Of a stretch of 64,000 bases of DNA, positions 53,440-64,000 are shown one piece after another (position 1 is the first letter of the stretch; each line of letters begins with the position of its first letter). The stretch covers positions 63,720,606-63,784,605 of the forward strand of contig OY288243.1 in the NCBI GenBank assembly GCA_958450325.1, given 5' to 3'. Origin of the DNA: Agrostemma githago (Eukaryota; Streptophyta; Magnoliopsida; Caryophyllales; Caryophyllaceae). The translations under genes and the position numbers were made by a program. The notes below the pieces were generated by a model. The model saw only the letters and a list, made by a program, of their open reading frames with translations, was not told where the DNA came from and did no database searches.

Positions 53440-55280
53440 GAGCCCCCACTCTGACTGGGGCTTGGACAAGGCGAAAGTCAGAGTAGCCACCAGGTCAATT
53501 GAGGATTACAACTTGGTAGCCTTTCGGTCGGGTTGTTTATAGTCCGTTAGACTTGCGTGAAGGGCTCACTAGCCATAAGTGGAGGATCATACCTGTCTTG
53601 AAGATGCTAAGTTTGTGTGGATTTTAACTTGCTTTCGAAGTACTGGGTGTACCTGTATGCAGACACATCATATTTTGAATGTAGCATTTAGGAGAGACAC
53701 CAAATCGATTATCCGCTGGGGAGTAAAAATTTTGATATTTTGAATTTTGGGATTCTAGAGGAGGAATGCTCGGGATGACACGATTCCTATATTGGGCTTA
53801 GAAAGATGCTGGAATATGGATCAGGCCTGCACGCATAGGCGCATACACTGCTGCGGGCCAGCATTCAGGCGCAGACTCCCGCGTGCCCTAGCTTTCGATT
53901 ATTCCTTTTTTTGCGCTGCGGCGCGGATCCAGAGGTGCTATAGGGTTTTCGCGTTTATATACATGACCTTTCGCCTCAATTCTGCATTCTCGCGACAAAT
54001 TTAAAGAACAAAATTCCTCATTACATTTTCGCAAAATTTCAGCCATGGGTATCGAATTTTGTCTGCGAAGTTGCAAGCTTGGTCCCGAAACTTCAAGGAT
54101 AAGGAAAAGGTTGCTCTGAATCAGATGAATATTTCTCAATTGTTTACCGTCCGTCAGGTGCAGGTGGACCTATATTTCCTTGATGCATGTTTATCGTATT
54201 GGGACTATATTTTTTTTCATGTTTTCTCGTTTTCTCCGGGCGAAATTTGTCTTTGTCCAAAGAGATTTCTACTGTGGGGGAGTGGAACCCTGGGTCTTGA
54301 CCTGCTGTCCCGTTTTCATTGTCTGACCCGAAGCAGAAATTGCGGAAGCTCTTAGGCTTGTCCCTCTCGGAGGTGACCTGGATGATGGATGGGGAAACTA
54401 TTTCTTTGTCGGACCTGGCTGACAAGTTTATGAACCATAAGGACGTTCGGGTTATGGCATCCCATCGTCGTAGGGTTTTTGCTTTCTACATGCTCCATGT
54501 CTATGCTTTCGAGGGTCGCACGGACTTGCTGTCGTGTATGGACTACACTCGAATTCTGGCAGTTATTGATCAGATGAAGATCAGATGGAGACGGAGTATA
54601 GTCCGATTTAGCTGATTACTGAGGAGATTATCCAGGGTTTGAATGATCGCAAGAGGGACATGCCCGTTCCTATGACCGGGAGCACCCAACTGCTACTCAG
54701 CTGACGGATGTGATGTGTGATCCTTGGCTGCAGCGGTGGCACACCCAGGTCATAAAGACATTCCCGAGTCCCTTCACTCGACATGGGTAACAGACTTGTA
54801 CGAGAAGTGGACGAAGGAGGGCTTTGCGAAGGCTCATGCTGCTCTCAAAATCCACGAAGCTTTTGGTCTGGTTCACAAGGAGCAGGCCAAGGATAACAGA
54901 GGCTTCTTTGATAATGGCGATAATCCCGCTACCTTGGTTCGTCTGATGTCGAATCCGTAGACGAACACTAAGACTCAAGTTAGGGAGACTGGTACTAAAG
55001 GTGTGTGGGACAGGTTGATCCCCCAGACAGACTTTGAGGAAAGGCTCGGACCGAGATTGGAAGTTAAGGACCGACTTGGTCCTCGTGACAGGCTGCCGAA
55101 GTATGTAACTATGTAAGGGCTCAGCTTGGGCCAACTACCGTGGTGGAAGATCCCTTTTCGAAGAAATGGGTTCGGGATAAAGAGACTTCTGTGGTGATTC
55201 GAGAACGCCTGCACCCGCCTCGACGTCAGTGGACTCCGAAAGAAGCAAAGGATAAGGGTAAGGGCAAGATGTCTTGAATA
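53440..55280 (+). pseudogene. Antisense extra ORF (aORF) of the Tat/Retand-like element
   Basis: Plus-strand coding pieces lie between the LTR and the minus-strand pol. About 54044-54350 gives NISQLFTVRQVQVDLYFLDA and LSYWDYIFFHVFSFSPGEIC. 54319-54615 gives SDPKQKLRKLLGLSLSEVTW .. ADKFMNHKDVRVMASHRRRV .. FAFYMLHVYAFEGRTDLL. 54724-54960 gives DLYEKWTKEGFAKAHAALKI. These resemble the plant-mobile-domain/DUF7745-type proteins encoded antisense to pol in Retand-like elements. Frameshifts near 54300 and 54610 and stops (54613, 54958) break the frame. Function in the element life cycle is not known. Confidence 0.65.
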
Positions 55281-55689
55281 CTCGGCTCCTTAGACTTGCT
55301 ATTTATTTAAATAATACTGCTATTTTTGTAGTGTCGTGTGTGTGTGTTTTAAATTTTGTATTTGAAATTCCCGAATTTATCGGGGTCTAAATAATAAAAG
55401 AAATTTTTATTATTTAAACCGTTTCTGTCCTTTTTGCGATTGTGGTGGTTGTGCTCTCGTGGGGGTTGCCTACGTATCCACAATCAGCGGAATCAACCCA
55501 GACGTAGTTCAAGCCTTTTAGAATTTTGCAATCTCGAAATGTATCAAGACTAACGGTCCGAGATGTGTATGACAGTAGGATAAATGATCCCAGCTTATTG
55601 ACTTGCTTATGTTTTGAAAAGATAACTTTGATAAACTTTAACAGATGACATTGAGAAAGGATAAGGGGTAGTAACATTTCAGCTGGTCT
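55281..55689. other. Retrotransposon spacer between aORF and pol
   Basis: Contains a short (GT)n run at 55336-55350 and an AATAAA-type site near 55390, plausibly the end of an aORF transcript. No coding family is recognised. Confidence 0.4.
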
Positions 55690-58120
55690 AGGTTAGTAAG
55701 GTTGGTAAAATCATTCTCGTCCAAGTCGGTTAGCTTCACAGCGCCTTCTGATAGAACCCTTTTTACCAGATATGGTCCCGCCCAATTGGGTTTGAATTTT
55801 CCCCGCGGGTCAATTGGTAATAGAGCTCGGACAGATTTGAGGACGTACTAAATCCCTTTCCTTGGTATGCCTTGGTCTACATCTCTTGTTAAAGGCCTGT
55901 TGTATCCTCTTTTGGTATACCTGAATGTTGTTGAGGGCGCGGATTTGTCGTTTGTCCAATAGAACCAGCGAGTCGTATCGCGCTTGGACCCAATCAGCTT
56001 CAAGTACTTGGCTTTCTAACAGACCGAGGGACGGTACTTCCAAGTCGACTGGCTGAATCGCCTCCATTCCGTATGTTAAATAGTATGGTGTTGCAGCAGT
56101 TGCGGTGCGGATTGTCGTTCGGTATCCCCATAGATCAGAGCGAAGGGTATCTTGTCGGGCCATTCTCGGTAATTATCAGTCCTCTTTTTAAGTATGGTGA
56201 TAATTGTCTTGTTGGCTGCCTCTACCGCTTCATTTGTTTGGGGACGATAGGGTGAGAATGTATGTCTCTGGATTTTGTATTTGGTTAGCAGAGCTGTTGT
56301 TTCGGCTTGGAAATGGGTCCCGTGATCACTGATGAATTCATTCGAGATTCCATATCGACATATGATTTTAATTTGGATGAACTTAGCTACATGCTTAGCG
56401 TTCAAAATGCGGTAGGATTCGGCCTCGACCCATTTGGTAAAGTAGTCGATGGCTATCCAGATGAAACAGTGTCCACCCGATCCTGAGGGGTTGACTTTTT
56501 CGATTATGTTGATTCCCCAAGTCGAGAACGGCCATGGTGACGTCATGGTGTACAATAGGGATGATGACATATGTTGTACATTAGCGAAGATCTGGCAATT
56601 ATGAGAGTGTTTGACATAATGTTGACAGTCAATTTCTATATTATTTCAATAGTATCCAAGCCTCATAATTTTTCGGACTAACATCTGAGCGTTCATATGT
56701 GGACCACACTCACTGTCGAGTATTTCTGCCATGACCTTTTCGACCTTTATTTTGTCGATGCTTAGGAGAAGAGCCCAATGTGCTATCTTTTTATATAACT
56801 GCCCGTCATCTGTGCGGATAAATTGAGTAGCTAATCTTCGTAGGGTTTAACTGGCCCATCCTTCGGTTTCAGGAGGATACTTTGTTGTTGATATGCATGT
56901 TAAAATAGCTTGATACCAAGGTTCGGGATCAGCTATTTCAATATCCTCAATGGCATGACGTATGCCGGTTCGGACCATCTTTCAATGCAAATAGGCATAC
57001 TGGTCAGGTGATCGGGGATGTTCAGCAGAGATGCTAATTTGGAAAGTGCATCAGCGAACTGATTTTCTTTCCGGGACAAGTATATATACTCTACCTTTGG
57101 AATTGCTTCTCGAGAACTCTTACTCGCGCCTAGTAGGCCACGAGGTTGGCGTGTCAAGTTTTCCACTTCTGGAGAGCCTGATTGATGACCAAGGATGAGT
57201 CCCCGTGTACCTGAAGATTTGTGACTCCTAAATCGGCGGCGGCTTGTAATGAATGCATGCTTCGTACTCAGCGACGTTATTAGTTTCATCGAAATCCAGC
57301 TTAATGATACACGGGAGTATGCTCCCCCTTTTGGTGAGATTAAAAGAATCCCAACTCCGTCCAAATCCTCGAAAGTTGGATGCGTCGTCGAAATACAAAT
57401 CTCACGCTTCTGCGTTAGTATGGAATATATCTTCGTCGGGGAAGGACCAAATATCGGTGTGTCCGTCTTCAGATACGGGGCTATCATCGGTGAGAAACTC
57501 GGCTACTACCCGTCCCTTGATGGCTTTTAGTGGTACAAACTTTAGATCGAACTCCGCCAGCATTAAAGTCCACCTGGATATCCTGTCGTTGAGGATGAGC
57601 TTTTCAAATAGATATTTGATGGGATCCATCTTGGATAATATTTGTACTTCGTAATTGGGCATATAATGCCAAAGCTTTCCGGTTGCCCGGACTAGTGTTA
57701 GACATGTTTTCTCGAGCACGGTATATTTGCATTCATATTCCAAGAACTTCTTGTTGATGTAGTAGATGGCTCGTTCTTCCGAGTCAACAGTCTGCGCCAG
57801 CATAGCCCCCATGACTGTCTGGGTAGTTGTTAGATATAACCACAAAGGCAAACTGGGTCGAGGTGGCATTAAGGCTGACGGAGAAGATAGAATTCCCTTG
57901 ATTTTGTCAAAGGCCGCTTAACACTTATCATCCCACAGTTTTCGTTCTTCCACTTTCAGCTTCTTGAAAATCGGTTCACATACCATGGTTAAATTGGAGA
58001 TAAACCGGTTGATGTATTGAACTTTCTCAAGGAATCCGCTTATTTCTTTCTCGGTACTGTACATTGTTTTTCGAACTTTGACGTAGTACATTTTTTTTTT
58101 AAACTTTGACTTAGACATTT
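55690..58120 (-). pseudogene. Ty3/gypsy Tat-lineage pol (RT end, RNase H, second RNase H, integrase)
   Basis: Reading down the minus strand: the end of the reverse transcriptase (STEKEISGFLEKVQYINRFI, 58060-57920), then a TAA. Next is RNase H (AMLAQTVDSEERAIYYINKK .. EYECKYTVLEKTCLTLVRAT). A second, archaeal-type RNase H follows (DDASNFRGFG.. and TNNVAEYEACI, about 57390-57240), the hallmark of Tat elements. Then come a zinc-finger-like H2C2 region and the integrase core (TWGINIIEKV, IAIDYFTKWVEAES, EFISDHGTHFQAE, PYRPQTNEAVEAANK), and a C-terminal part to 55690. Many frameshifts and stops. The gag, protease and catalytic RT are missing beyond 58060. Confidence 0.88.
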
Positions 58121-58676
58121 TTTCAATTTATTGGCACAATATGTTTTTTTTTACCGTACTACATTGAATAAAAAATTAACGCTGGAAAACAAAAAAGAAT
58201 CAAGAAAAAAACTAGTACTATGTAGAAAAAAGAACAATACCTTACAAACACCCCTATCTTTTTTTTAACTTTGAAAAAAAAAAACTAATTTCAATAGTAA
58301 TTTCATAATTGTAGTACTTGAAAACAAAAACTCTAATTTCAATAGTAAATTCATAATTGCAAGTTCAAAGTAAACTCGTATCCATAATCTTATGAATTGA
58401 TAAATTGAATAATTTGTACAGTTAGAATTGAAGGGAATCGATGATAATTGAAAAGTTTGAATGATTTCTACAACCCTAATTTCTATAATCAATGATGATT
58501 AATAGTTCATACTTGTTCATCAATCAAGCAAAACTCGTACTCATAGAATTATAAACTTAATAAATTGAATGGGTTGTATATTTAGAATTGATACTAATTG
58601 AAAAAATTGGATGATTTCTATGGTTAACATAGAGAGGATTTTGGATGATTTATTGGATTAGGGAGTAATAGGATTA
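58121..58676. other. AT-rich DNA with a diverged tandem duplication
   Basis: A segment of roughly 170 bases (AAACTCGTATCCATAATC.. at 58368) is repeated as AAAACTCGTACTCATAGAA.. at 58531, each ending TGATTTCTA. No gene is seen. Confidence 0.55.
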
Positions 58677-59295
58677 CTAGTATAGACCCCGTGCATATGC
58701 ACGGTACACATGCAAATTTATTTTATAGATATTCTAAATTTACTGTACATATTAATTTTTACATTACACAAATTTGTAATTTAGATTCAACAGAATTATT
58801 AGAAATTGTTAATCAATCAAGATAAATTAGTAAGTCAATACATGTATATTTTAATAAAGATATTATATATATTTTTTATTGCTCCGTATATATTATTCGC
58901 ATACTTTCAAAGTCTCAATTTTTATTTTCTACTTAAAACATACGGAGTACATATGAATTAATATCAACAATTGATTACTCATATGAGTAATATAATTTTA
59001 AATTGTTTAATAGCACATTTTTTTTAAAAAAAAAATTACACTAACTCTATGTTTTTTAAAAATGGAAGAGAGATTAACTTCAAAAAGCAAAAGTATTATT
59101 TAGAAAAATGAAGTGATTATATTTGTTTTTACTTAAAGTTTGTTCAAATTATTTTGATTTTTTTTTGTCTTCTATGAAATTTAAGTGATTTGTTCTATTT
59201 ACTACATGAAGTATCATTATTTATTTCTATATTAGGCATGATGCATTTTGAAAGGAACTTTTTAGTAAATTGTTATTTACTTAGTTAACAGGGGA
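58677..59295 (-). mobile_element. Non-autonomous Helitron H4
   Basis: CTAG at 58677-58680 and the hairpin CCGTGCATATGCACGG at 58689-58704 mark the 3' end on the minus strand. TCCCCTGTTAACTAAGTAAA at 59295 marks the 5' end. It lies between A58676 and T59296. It is 619 bp with no coding. Confidence 0.72.
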
Positions 59296-59689
59296 TTCAT
59301 GTTTTTTTTAGTGAAGGACGTATGATGGAAAAGTATGTGCGAAAAATATTGCGTCGAATAAAATTGGTACTGCGAAGAGTAACTCCGTTATGAATTAATA
59401 GTAGTATTTTGTTCATTTACAGGTTTATTTGGAGTTCTTAAGGGTCGTTTATTTCGTGCATGGGTATGAGTTTGGAATGTGGAATCATACAAGGGTGGTA
59501 TTGGGTTGGAACTCGATTCCTCATACCTTACGTTTGTTTCAATTCTAGGTGGTATCGAGTTAATACTTAACTAATGTCAATAATCTTCAAAGAAAAGATA
59601 TTTAATATATTTATTTTTAATAAATTAATTAATTTCATGCCTATTATGCTTTAATCAAGAGTATCAATCTATTTACAGTATTGTGAAAT
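59296..59689. other. Intergenic, no gene recognised
   Basis: AT-rich sequence between the Helitron and the LINE remains. GGTCGTTTATTTCGTGC at 59444 resembles a PIF- or hAT-type MITE end but no partner was found. Confidence 0.35.
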
Positions 59690-59868
59690 TTACGGAGTAC
59701 TAGGTATGTTATGTGTAATGAGATTGACTCTAGTACACACTTCATTTTGTACCAACTCCATCAGCCTAGTAGGACGATCTATCAAAAGTTGTAGACGCCC
59801 TTGATTGCGATTCCTCCAAACATGATACCAAATTGCTATAATTCCCGCAGCATAGATCTGCTTCAGTA
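59690..59868 (-). pseudogene. LINE ORF2, distal part of zf-RVT region
   Basis: The minus strand reads AGIIAIWYHVWRNRNQGRLQ, the AxxWxxWxxRN motif that follows zf-RVT. It continues the frame interrupted by the retroposon at 59869-61483. Confidence 0.7.
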
Positions 59869-61483
59869 ATAACCAATAACCGTGCTAAGCCAACTTTCTC
59901 TCTCTAACTTTACCTTTCCTAAAAATCCCCAAAAAAACCCACCAGAAACCCTAACTCTTCGCCGCCGCTTCAACCTCACCCCTCTTCATCCCATCCACCC
60001 CTAGGCCGGTGATATGACCTTTTGGCCTATCACCGGCCAACTTGTCTCACCCTCGCCTCCAGTTGCCGATTCTTTATTTCCACTCTTAGGTTATCGGTTT
60101 GTCTCGGTGATGTCCTTTCCGTTTCTATCGTCTTCTTCCTTTCTCCGTCGTTGATCTAGAAGGCTGAGTCCTTCTGTGGCTCCCTTTATTAGTTTTCAAT
60201 AATCAAAATTTATGGTTCTATCAATCATGAAAAGTCACGACTAACCTGCTTCTTTCATTTTCTTTTGCTTAATGTTTGGTTTTTTTCAATCTTAAATGTT
60301 TAATGTTTGTTTCGTCGATCGGCTCCCTTCCCCCACCCTCGGTTTTTGTTTTCGTTCTCGGTCGCTTCCCTCTCGGTGCGGGTTTCATCGACCCCTTCTC
60401 TTTCGTCGTCGGCTGAGGGTGTTCCCCTTCCCCTCGCCCCCTTCCCCCACCCTCTGACGCCGTCGATTTGTTCGGGTTGGCTGATTTCTTCTGATCGTTT
60501 GGGTTCACTATCTTTATCGTTGATGTTGGTTTTCTATCTTTTTTGTCCTTTTCTTTCTTTGTTAGTCGTGCTTTTCGCAAGTTTCAATTTGATCATTTTA
60601 ATAAGAGCCTTCTTTGATCATAGTTACGGTTTAAGTCGTTCTTTTAATAAGTGCTTCTTCTGTTCACCGTTACAGACTTGGTAGCCTAGTGTGGATTTAT
60701 TTGGTCGGTATGGGTGGTTTGTGGTCGGGACAAGTGTATGGGGTGGGTTATGGTGTTTGAAGAGCGGTCGGGTCCTTGGCGGTTTTCCTCTTTGAAACCC
60801 CCTCATGTATCTCCTCTTCCTTTTATGTTTCCTGATCTCATTAGTAATAAATCTCGTTTTCGAGATATTTAATCGTTTTGTACGTCTATCCGGTCATTCG
60901 TCTTTTCATGCTCCTGCAAGTAGCAATAATGACCTTAATAAAGTTCCTAAGTCTGAGTATCATTTGTCTCGGGTGTGGGTTGGAATTGTCACTTGTTTGA
61001 CTACTTTGGTTAGGAATTTCATTGGGAGGCGATCTTTGTTCTTTCTCAGCTACTTGTTGGATTTCTCAAGCTGTTGGACCTATGATCAAAGGGTTAGAGT
61101 TACCAAGTGGAGGAGTTTTTTCCCATTGATAACAGGCCTCGTTGTCTTGTTTATCTTCTTTGTCTTCTACGTTCTTTTCGCAAGAATGTAAGTTCGCTTG
61201 GTTCCTGTTACTCTGCGGCTCGTTTGCTCCGCTGGCTTTCAGAGGTTAGCATCGATGATGTTTCAACAAATACTCGTATCCAATCTTCCGCAAGCCACCA
61301 TCCTACTTTTGTGACCCCAAGACGCAACTTCTCTATGTTTATTATATCTTTAATTTTCATTATTAAGTTTAATAAAGGATGTAACTTGGGTTCTATGAAT
61401 CCAAACATTAAGTGTACTTACGGGTTAGCCGTTAGTGCACGTCATCATTGTTAAAACTCGATTTTTCAGCTGGCAAAAAAAAA
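59869..61483 (+). mobile_element. Polyadenylated retroposon inserted in a LINE
   Basis: Flanked by AGATCTGCTTCAGTA at 59854-59868 and 61484-61498, a perfect 15-bp target duplication, and ending in an A-run just before the right copy. The 1615 bp have a CT-rich, GC-richer 5' region with short frames and a 3' region resembling a LINE 3' end. No reverse transcriptase, endonuclease or RNA-binding domain is recognised. It may be an internally deleted LINE or a processed transcript. Confidence 0.8.
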
Positions 61484-61498
61484 AGATCTGCTTCAGTA

Positions 61499-61760
61499 GC
61501 AGCGATTTTCCCCTATGATCTTTCCACCGGTTAGCAGTGTCTTGACAAGGAATAGGCTGTTGAAGCGACTGTGATAAAAGTTTGAAGCACTGCTACACAT
61601 ATACATTGAATAAACAGATGATCATGCGTCTCGTTAGCTGATCCCCAGATAACACATTCTTTATCCACCACAATGCGTCTCGTTAGTATGTTATGGCAAA
61701 CTAGCCAAGCAATAAATCCATGCTTAGGGACTAGGGAGTCCATTCCATACCAACTTGTCC
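61499..61760 (-). pseudogene. LINE ORF2, proximal part of zf-RVT region
   Basis: The minus-strand frame gives MDSLVPKHGFIAWLVCHNIL, then VIWGSANETHDHLFIQCICV, the zf-RVT core with its HDHLFxxC ligands. It joins the block at 59690-59868 once the retroposon is removed. Confidence 0.8.
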
Positions 61761-62288
61761 CAAGTTACCTTATTTTTTTTTTTAAATTAATAACTTTATA
61801 ATTTTATTTTTTCAAGTGATTTTCAAAACTTGGACTCTAATATCGTTCAAAAAGTTCATTCTTTAAATATGAGGATGATTATTGATCATTTGATGAGGCC
61901 GTATGTAAAAAAAGGAAATAGAAAGTGCAACAAGAGACTATAGTGAATGACAAAATTGCATTTATTGCAAGTAATTCAATGTTCGAGTGAAAATACATTG
62001 AAAATTTACCGGGGAGTTGACCATTTGATTTAATACTACTATATATCCAATCATATTCCCTCTTGATTAAACGGAAGCCCTATGAATCCAATGATCGACA
62101 AAATTCTACTACTGATTCAGCTGCCTTAATCTGGAAGAATCCTAGTACGTAGGTATATTTACAACCTAAATTGAACGTTAAATTAAATAGTGTAATACGT
62201 CAACGAAATCGTAATTCAGATCATATAAATAAGTGACCAGAAAGACATACAAGAGTTGAGCTTTACTAGGAATGTGGCAATTGGGAGA
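61761..62288. other. No gene; part is probably 3' UTR of the acidic exon
   Basis: AT-rich. The stretch 62160-62288 read on the minus strand (CTTGTATGTC, TTTAATTTAACG) is suitable as a 3' untranslated region for the exon at 62289-62474. Confidence 0.35.
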
Positions 62289-62474
62289 CTAATCGTCATC
62301 GCCACCCATATCTTCATCTCCGTCTTCATACTCATCATCCATGCCTTGCTCGGGGTCATCTTCATCGCCATACATGGATCCAAAGGGCATGTCTCCCTCT
62401 GCTTTAGCATCTCTCTTCACTTTCATGGATTCCATGTGTTCTTTGCTAAAGAATGACGCATAAGGCTTCGTGAC
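62289..62474 (-). CDS. Last exon of an unidentified gene with acidic C-terminus
   Basis: After an acceptor TTCTTGATAG at 62475, a 61-residue frame runs VTKPYASFFSKEHMESMKVK .. DAKAEGDMPFGSMYGDEDD and ends in GGDDD before TAG at 62289-62291. The tail is almost wholly Asp/Glu/Gly. Length, phase 0 entry and the UTR-like DNA behind it suggest a real terminal exon. I do not recognise the family. A possible preceding exon lies at about 62640-62760 on the minus strand (LPENFGLWLQSAAHCPRIVA, then QDEVICN before a GT, also phase 0), but it is speculative. Nothing upstream is seen before the Helitron at 63013, so the gene may be truncated. Confidence 0.45.
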   Translation of the reverse strand, partial: VTKPYASFFSKEHMESMKVKRDAKAEGDMPFGSMYGDEDDPEQGMDDEYEDGDEDMGGDDD

Positions 62475-63099
62475 CTATCAAGAATCAACACGGAGATCCG
62501 CTCAAATTTTAAGTGTAAGGCACTTCATTTAGGCCAAAAACGCTGGGATCGATACCCTACAACATGCAACGCTCAACGGCTGAGACTCGTAAGTGAGTCG
62601 GGAGTAACATATATTTGGGGAAAAGGCCTAGCTATAGTCTCATACTAAAACATTGCAAATAACTTCATCCTGAGCAACAATTCTTGGGCAATGGGCAGCA
62701 GATTGCAACCATAATCCAAAGTTCTCAGGCAGGGATGGGTGCCATAGCCAAGATTTTAGCAAGGTTGCCAAATTTAACATGAAAATAATAGAGTATTTTG
62801 TCAAACACTACCTAGAATTTAAGTCACTTTGCGAGGAATTACCTAAATTTTTTACTTGTAATATTTTTGTTAAACACTACCTAAAGTTCATAGAATATAC
62901 TTTTTGTCAAATACTACCAAAATCTTTCTTCATGCATTAATATGTGAAAATAAGTGATTTGAACCTGTCGATATCATAACCTTGAAGTTTATTTTGCAAA
63001 GTTATACTCCTACTAGTTGGAAAGCCCGTGCGATGCACGGGCCTATTTTTAGTGAAAATAATAATGACATCAAGTTAGAGGATTGCATAAATTTGTGAA

Positions 63100-64000
63100 A
63101 CTACTGATTGACAGATTTTATTCATATATATAGTAGAATTTCATCGTCTTATTATAATTTCTCGATGTGGTATAATTTTACTTCAATTTATAGCCTCAAG
63201 AGTTGTTAAGATTTTTCTGATTAATATCTAAAACGAATCAGCTCATCGTAATTTTTCGATGTGTGATAATTCTACTTAAATTTATGGTTTTAAGAACTCT
63301 TTTTAGGACTCAAAAGATTTCTGATTGATATCTAAAGACGATGATTACTTTGATTTATATAATAGAATTTCATCACCTTAATGCAATTTTTCGATGTGGG
63401 ATAATTTTAATTCAATCTATAGCCTTAAGAGCTATTATAAGACTCAAAAGATTTTTTATTAATATCTAAAAACGAATAATTTCTCTTATTAATGATGTAG
63501 AATTTCACACACGTTTATAGTCTTAAGAGTTTTTTTAAGACTCAAAAGAGAAATTTTTACTTAAGTTTAATATAGTCCTAAGAGTTTTTCTAAAACTGAA
63601 AAGATGTTTGGTTTATATCTATGAAATTCATGACTTTGTAATAATTTTTCAATATGAGAAATTCTAATCAAGTTTATAGTCTTAAGAGTTTTGTTTAAGA
63701 ATTTTTCTAAAACTGAAAAGATGTTTGGTTTATATCTATATGAAATTCATGACTTTGTACTCCCTCCGTTCCAATGAATTGTTTGCCTATTCCATATTGA
63801 GGCGTCTCAATGAATTGTTTGCCTTTCTATTTTAGGAATGTTTTTTATATGCGATTTGACCATTCTCATGAGTTTTGCTCGACATGTCACTCAGTCATTG
63901 GATCCCTTACCCTTGGTGCCAAAATGAAAGGCAAACAATTCATTGGAACGGAGGGAGTAATAATTTTTCGATATGAGAAATTTTAATCAAGTTTATAGTC
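63100..64000. repeat. Tandem repeat of about 100-125 bp
   Basis: Units share TAGAATTTCAT, AATTTTTCGATGTGGGATAA, TATAGTCTTAAGAGTTTTT and GACTCAAAAGATTT. At least six diverged copies are present, the last two (63585 and 63700 onward) nearly identical. Confidence 0.8.
63760..63957. mobile_element. Stowaway MITE in the Helitron tandem repeat
   Basis: CTCCCTCCGTTCCAATGAAT at the left and its exact inverse at the right, TA at 63758-63759 and 63958-63959. It is 198 bp. The neighbouring repeat unit at about 63640 has GACTTTGTAATAATTTTTC without the element. Confidence 0.95.

Larger units (their letters stand above)
63013..64000 (-). mobile_element. Helitron H5, 3' end and interior (runs off the window)
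   Basis: CTAG at 63013-63016 after A63012, then a perfect hairpin GCCCGTGCGATGCACGGGC at 63024-63042: the 3' end of a minus-strand Helitron. The interior is a tandem array of diverged units of about 100-125 bases and a nested Stowaway. The 5' end lies beyond the window. Confidence 0.75.

Noticed and set aside
54697..55214. Minus-strand frames over 54.7-55.2 kb as continuation of pol
   Set aside because: They mirror the plus-strand aORF blocks and contain no retrotransposon motif; pol ends at about 55690.
60307..61454. Protein-coding genes in the 110-128 codon plus-strand frames
   Set aside because: They lie in a retroposon with a 15-bp duplication, overlap one another in different frames and show no domain.

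Overview
This window is nuclear DNA of a flowering plant, very probably a eudicot. It is AT-rich, its genes carry GT-AG introns, and most of it is nested transposable elements. A Tat-lineage Ty3 element carries an antisense extra ORF of the type first described as Retand in Silene, which hints at Caryophyllales, but I would not name a genus from this window.

Only two genes look intact. The first (2637-7268, +) encodes a 78-residue GPI-anchored arabinogalactan peptide of the AGP16/20/22/41 type. Its two exons are separated by a 4.4 kb intron packed with repeats. The second (30701-34401, -) is an eight-exon PERK1-like proline-rich receptor-like kinase of 670 residues, with every splice junction in phase and the catalytic residues present. 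A third possible gene is only the acidic last exon at 62289-62474 (-), which I do not recognise.

Region by region: 1-2400 holds a Helitron (776-1601) and a tRNA-derived SINE. 2637-7268 is the AGP gene; its intron holds a (TA)n run, a minisatellite element, a (CT)n run, a second SINE, a PIF/Harbinger MITE and a Helitron. 7625-14410 is a chain of related elements bounded by microsatellites and filled with short tandem repeats; one carries pieces of a FAR1-like gene. 14.4-18.6 kb holds decayed LINE pieces (RNase H, zf-RVT, EN-RT linker), a CACTA terminus and a Ty3/gypsy integrase. 18.6-27.7 kb is an LTR fragment and an almost complete but mutated CACTA (En/Spm) element with both transposon genes and a nested Helitron. 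27.7-29.9 kb is LINE ORF1. 30.1-35.2 kb is the PERK gene between MITEs. 36.1-37.3 kb is a Mutator-like element with a 9-bp target duplication. 38.1-47.6 kb is a solo LTR of 2.6 kb that was hit by a 4.5 kb solo LTR (itself carrying two Stowaway MITEs) and by a second LTR of its own family, each with an exact 5-bp duplication. 48.8-58.1 kb is the 3' part of a Tat/Retand-like element: LTR with nested hAT and Athila-like solo LTR, an antisense ORF, then pol on the minus strand. 58.7-64.0 kb holds further Helitrons, a LINE interrupted by a polyadenylated retroposon, the acidic exon and a Stowaway MITE.

The strongest candidate for something not well described is the family of microsatellite-bounded elements at 3005-3965, 7625-11550, 11615-13743, 13793-14030 and 14085 onward. 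They share terminal sequence close to GGATCAAGTGAGTCC, abut (TA)n or (GA)n runs, and are filled with degenerate arrays whose units are each built on a GTNAC core, with a different N in each element. Many of the transposon boundaries given here rest on target-site duplications or empty sites visible inside the window.
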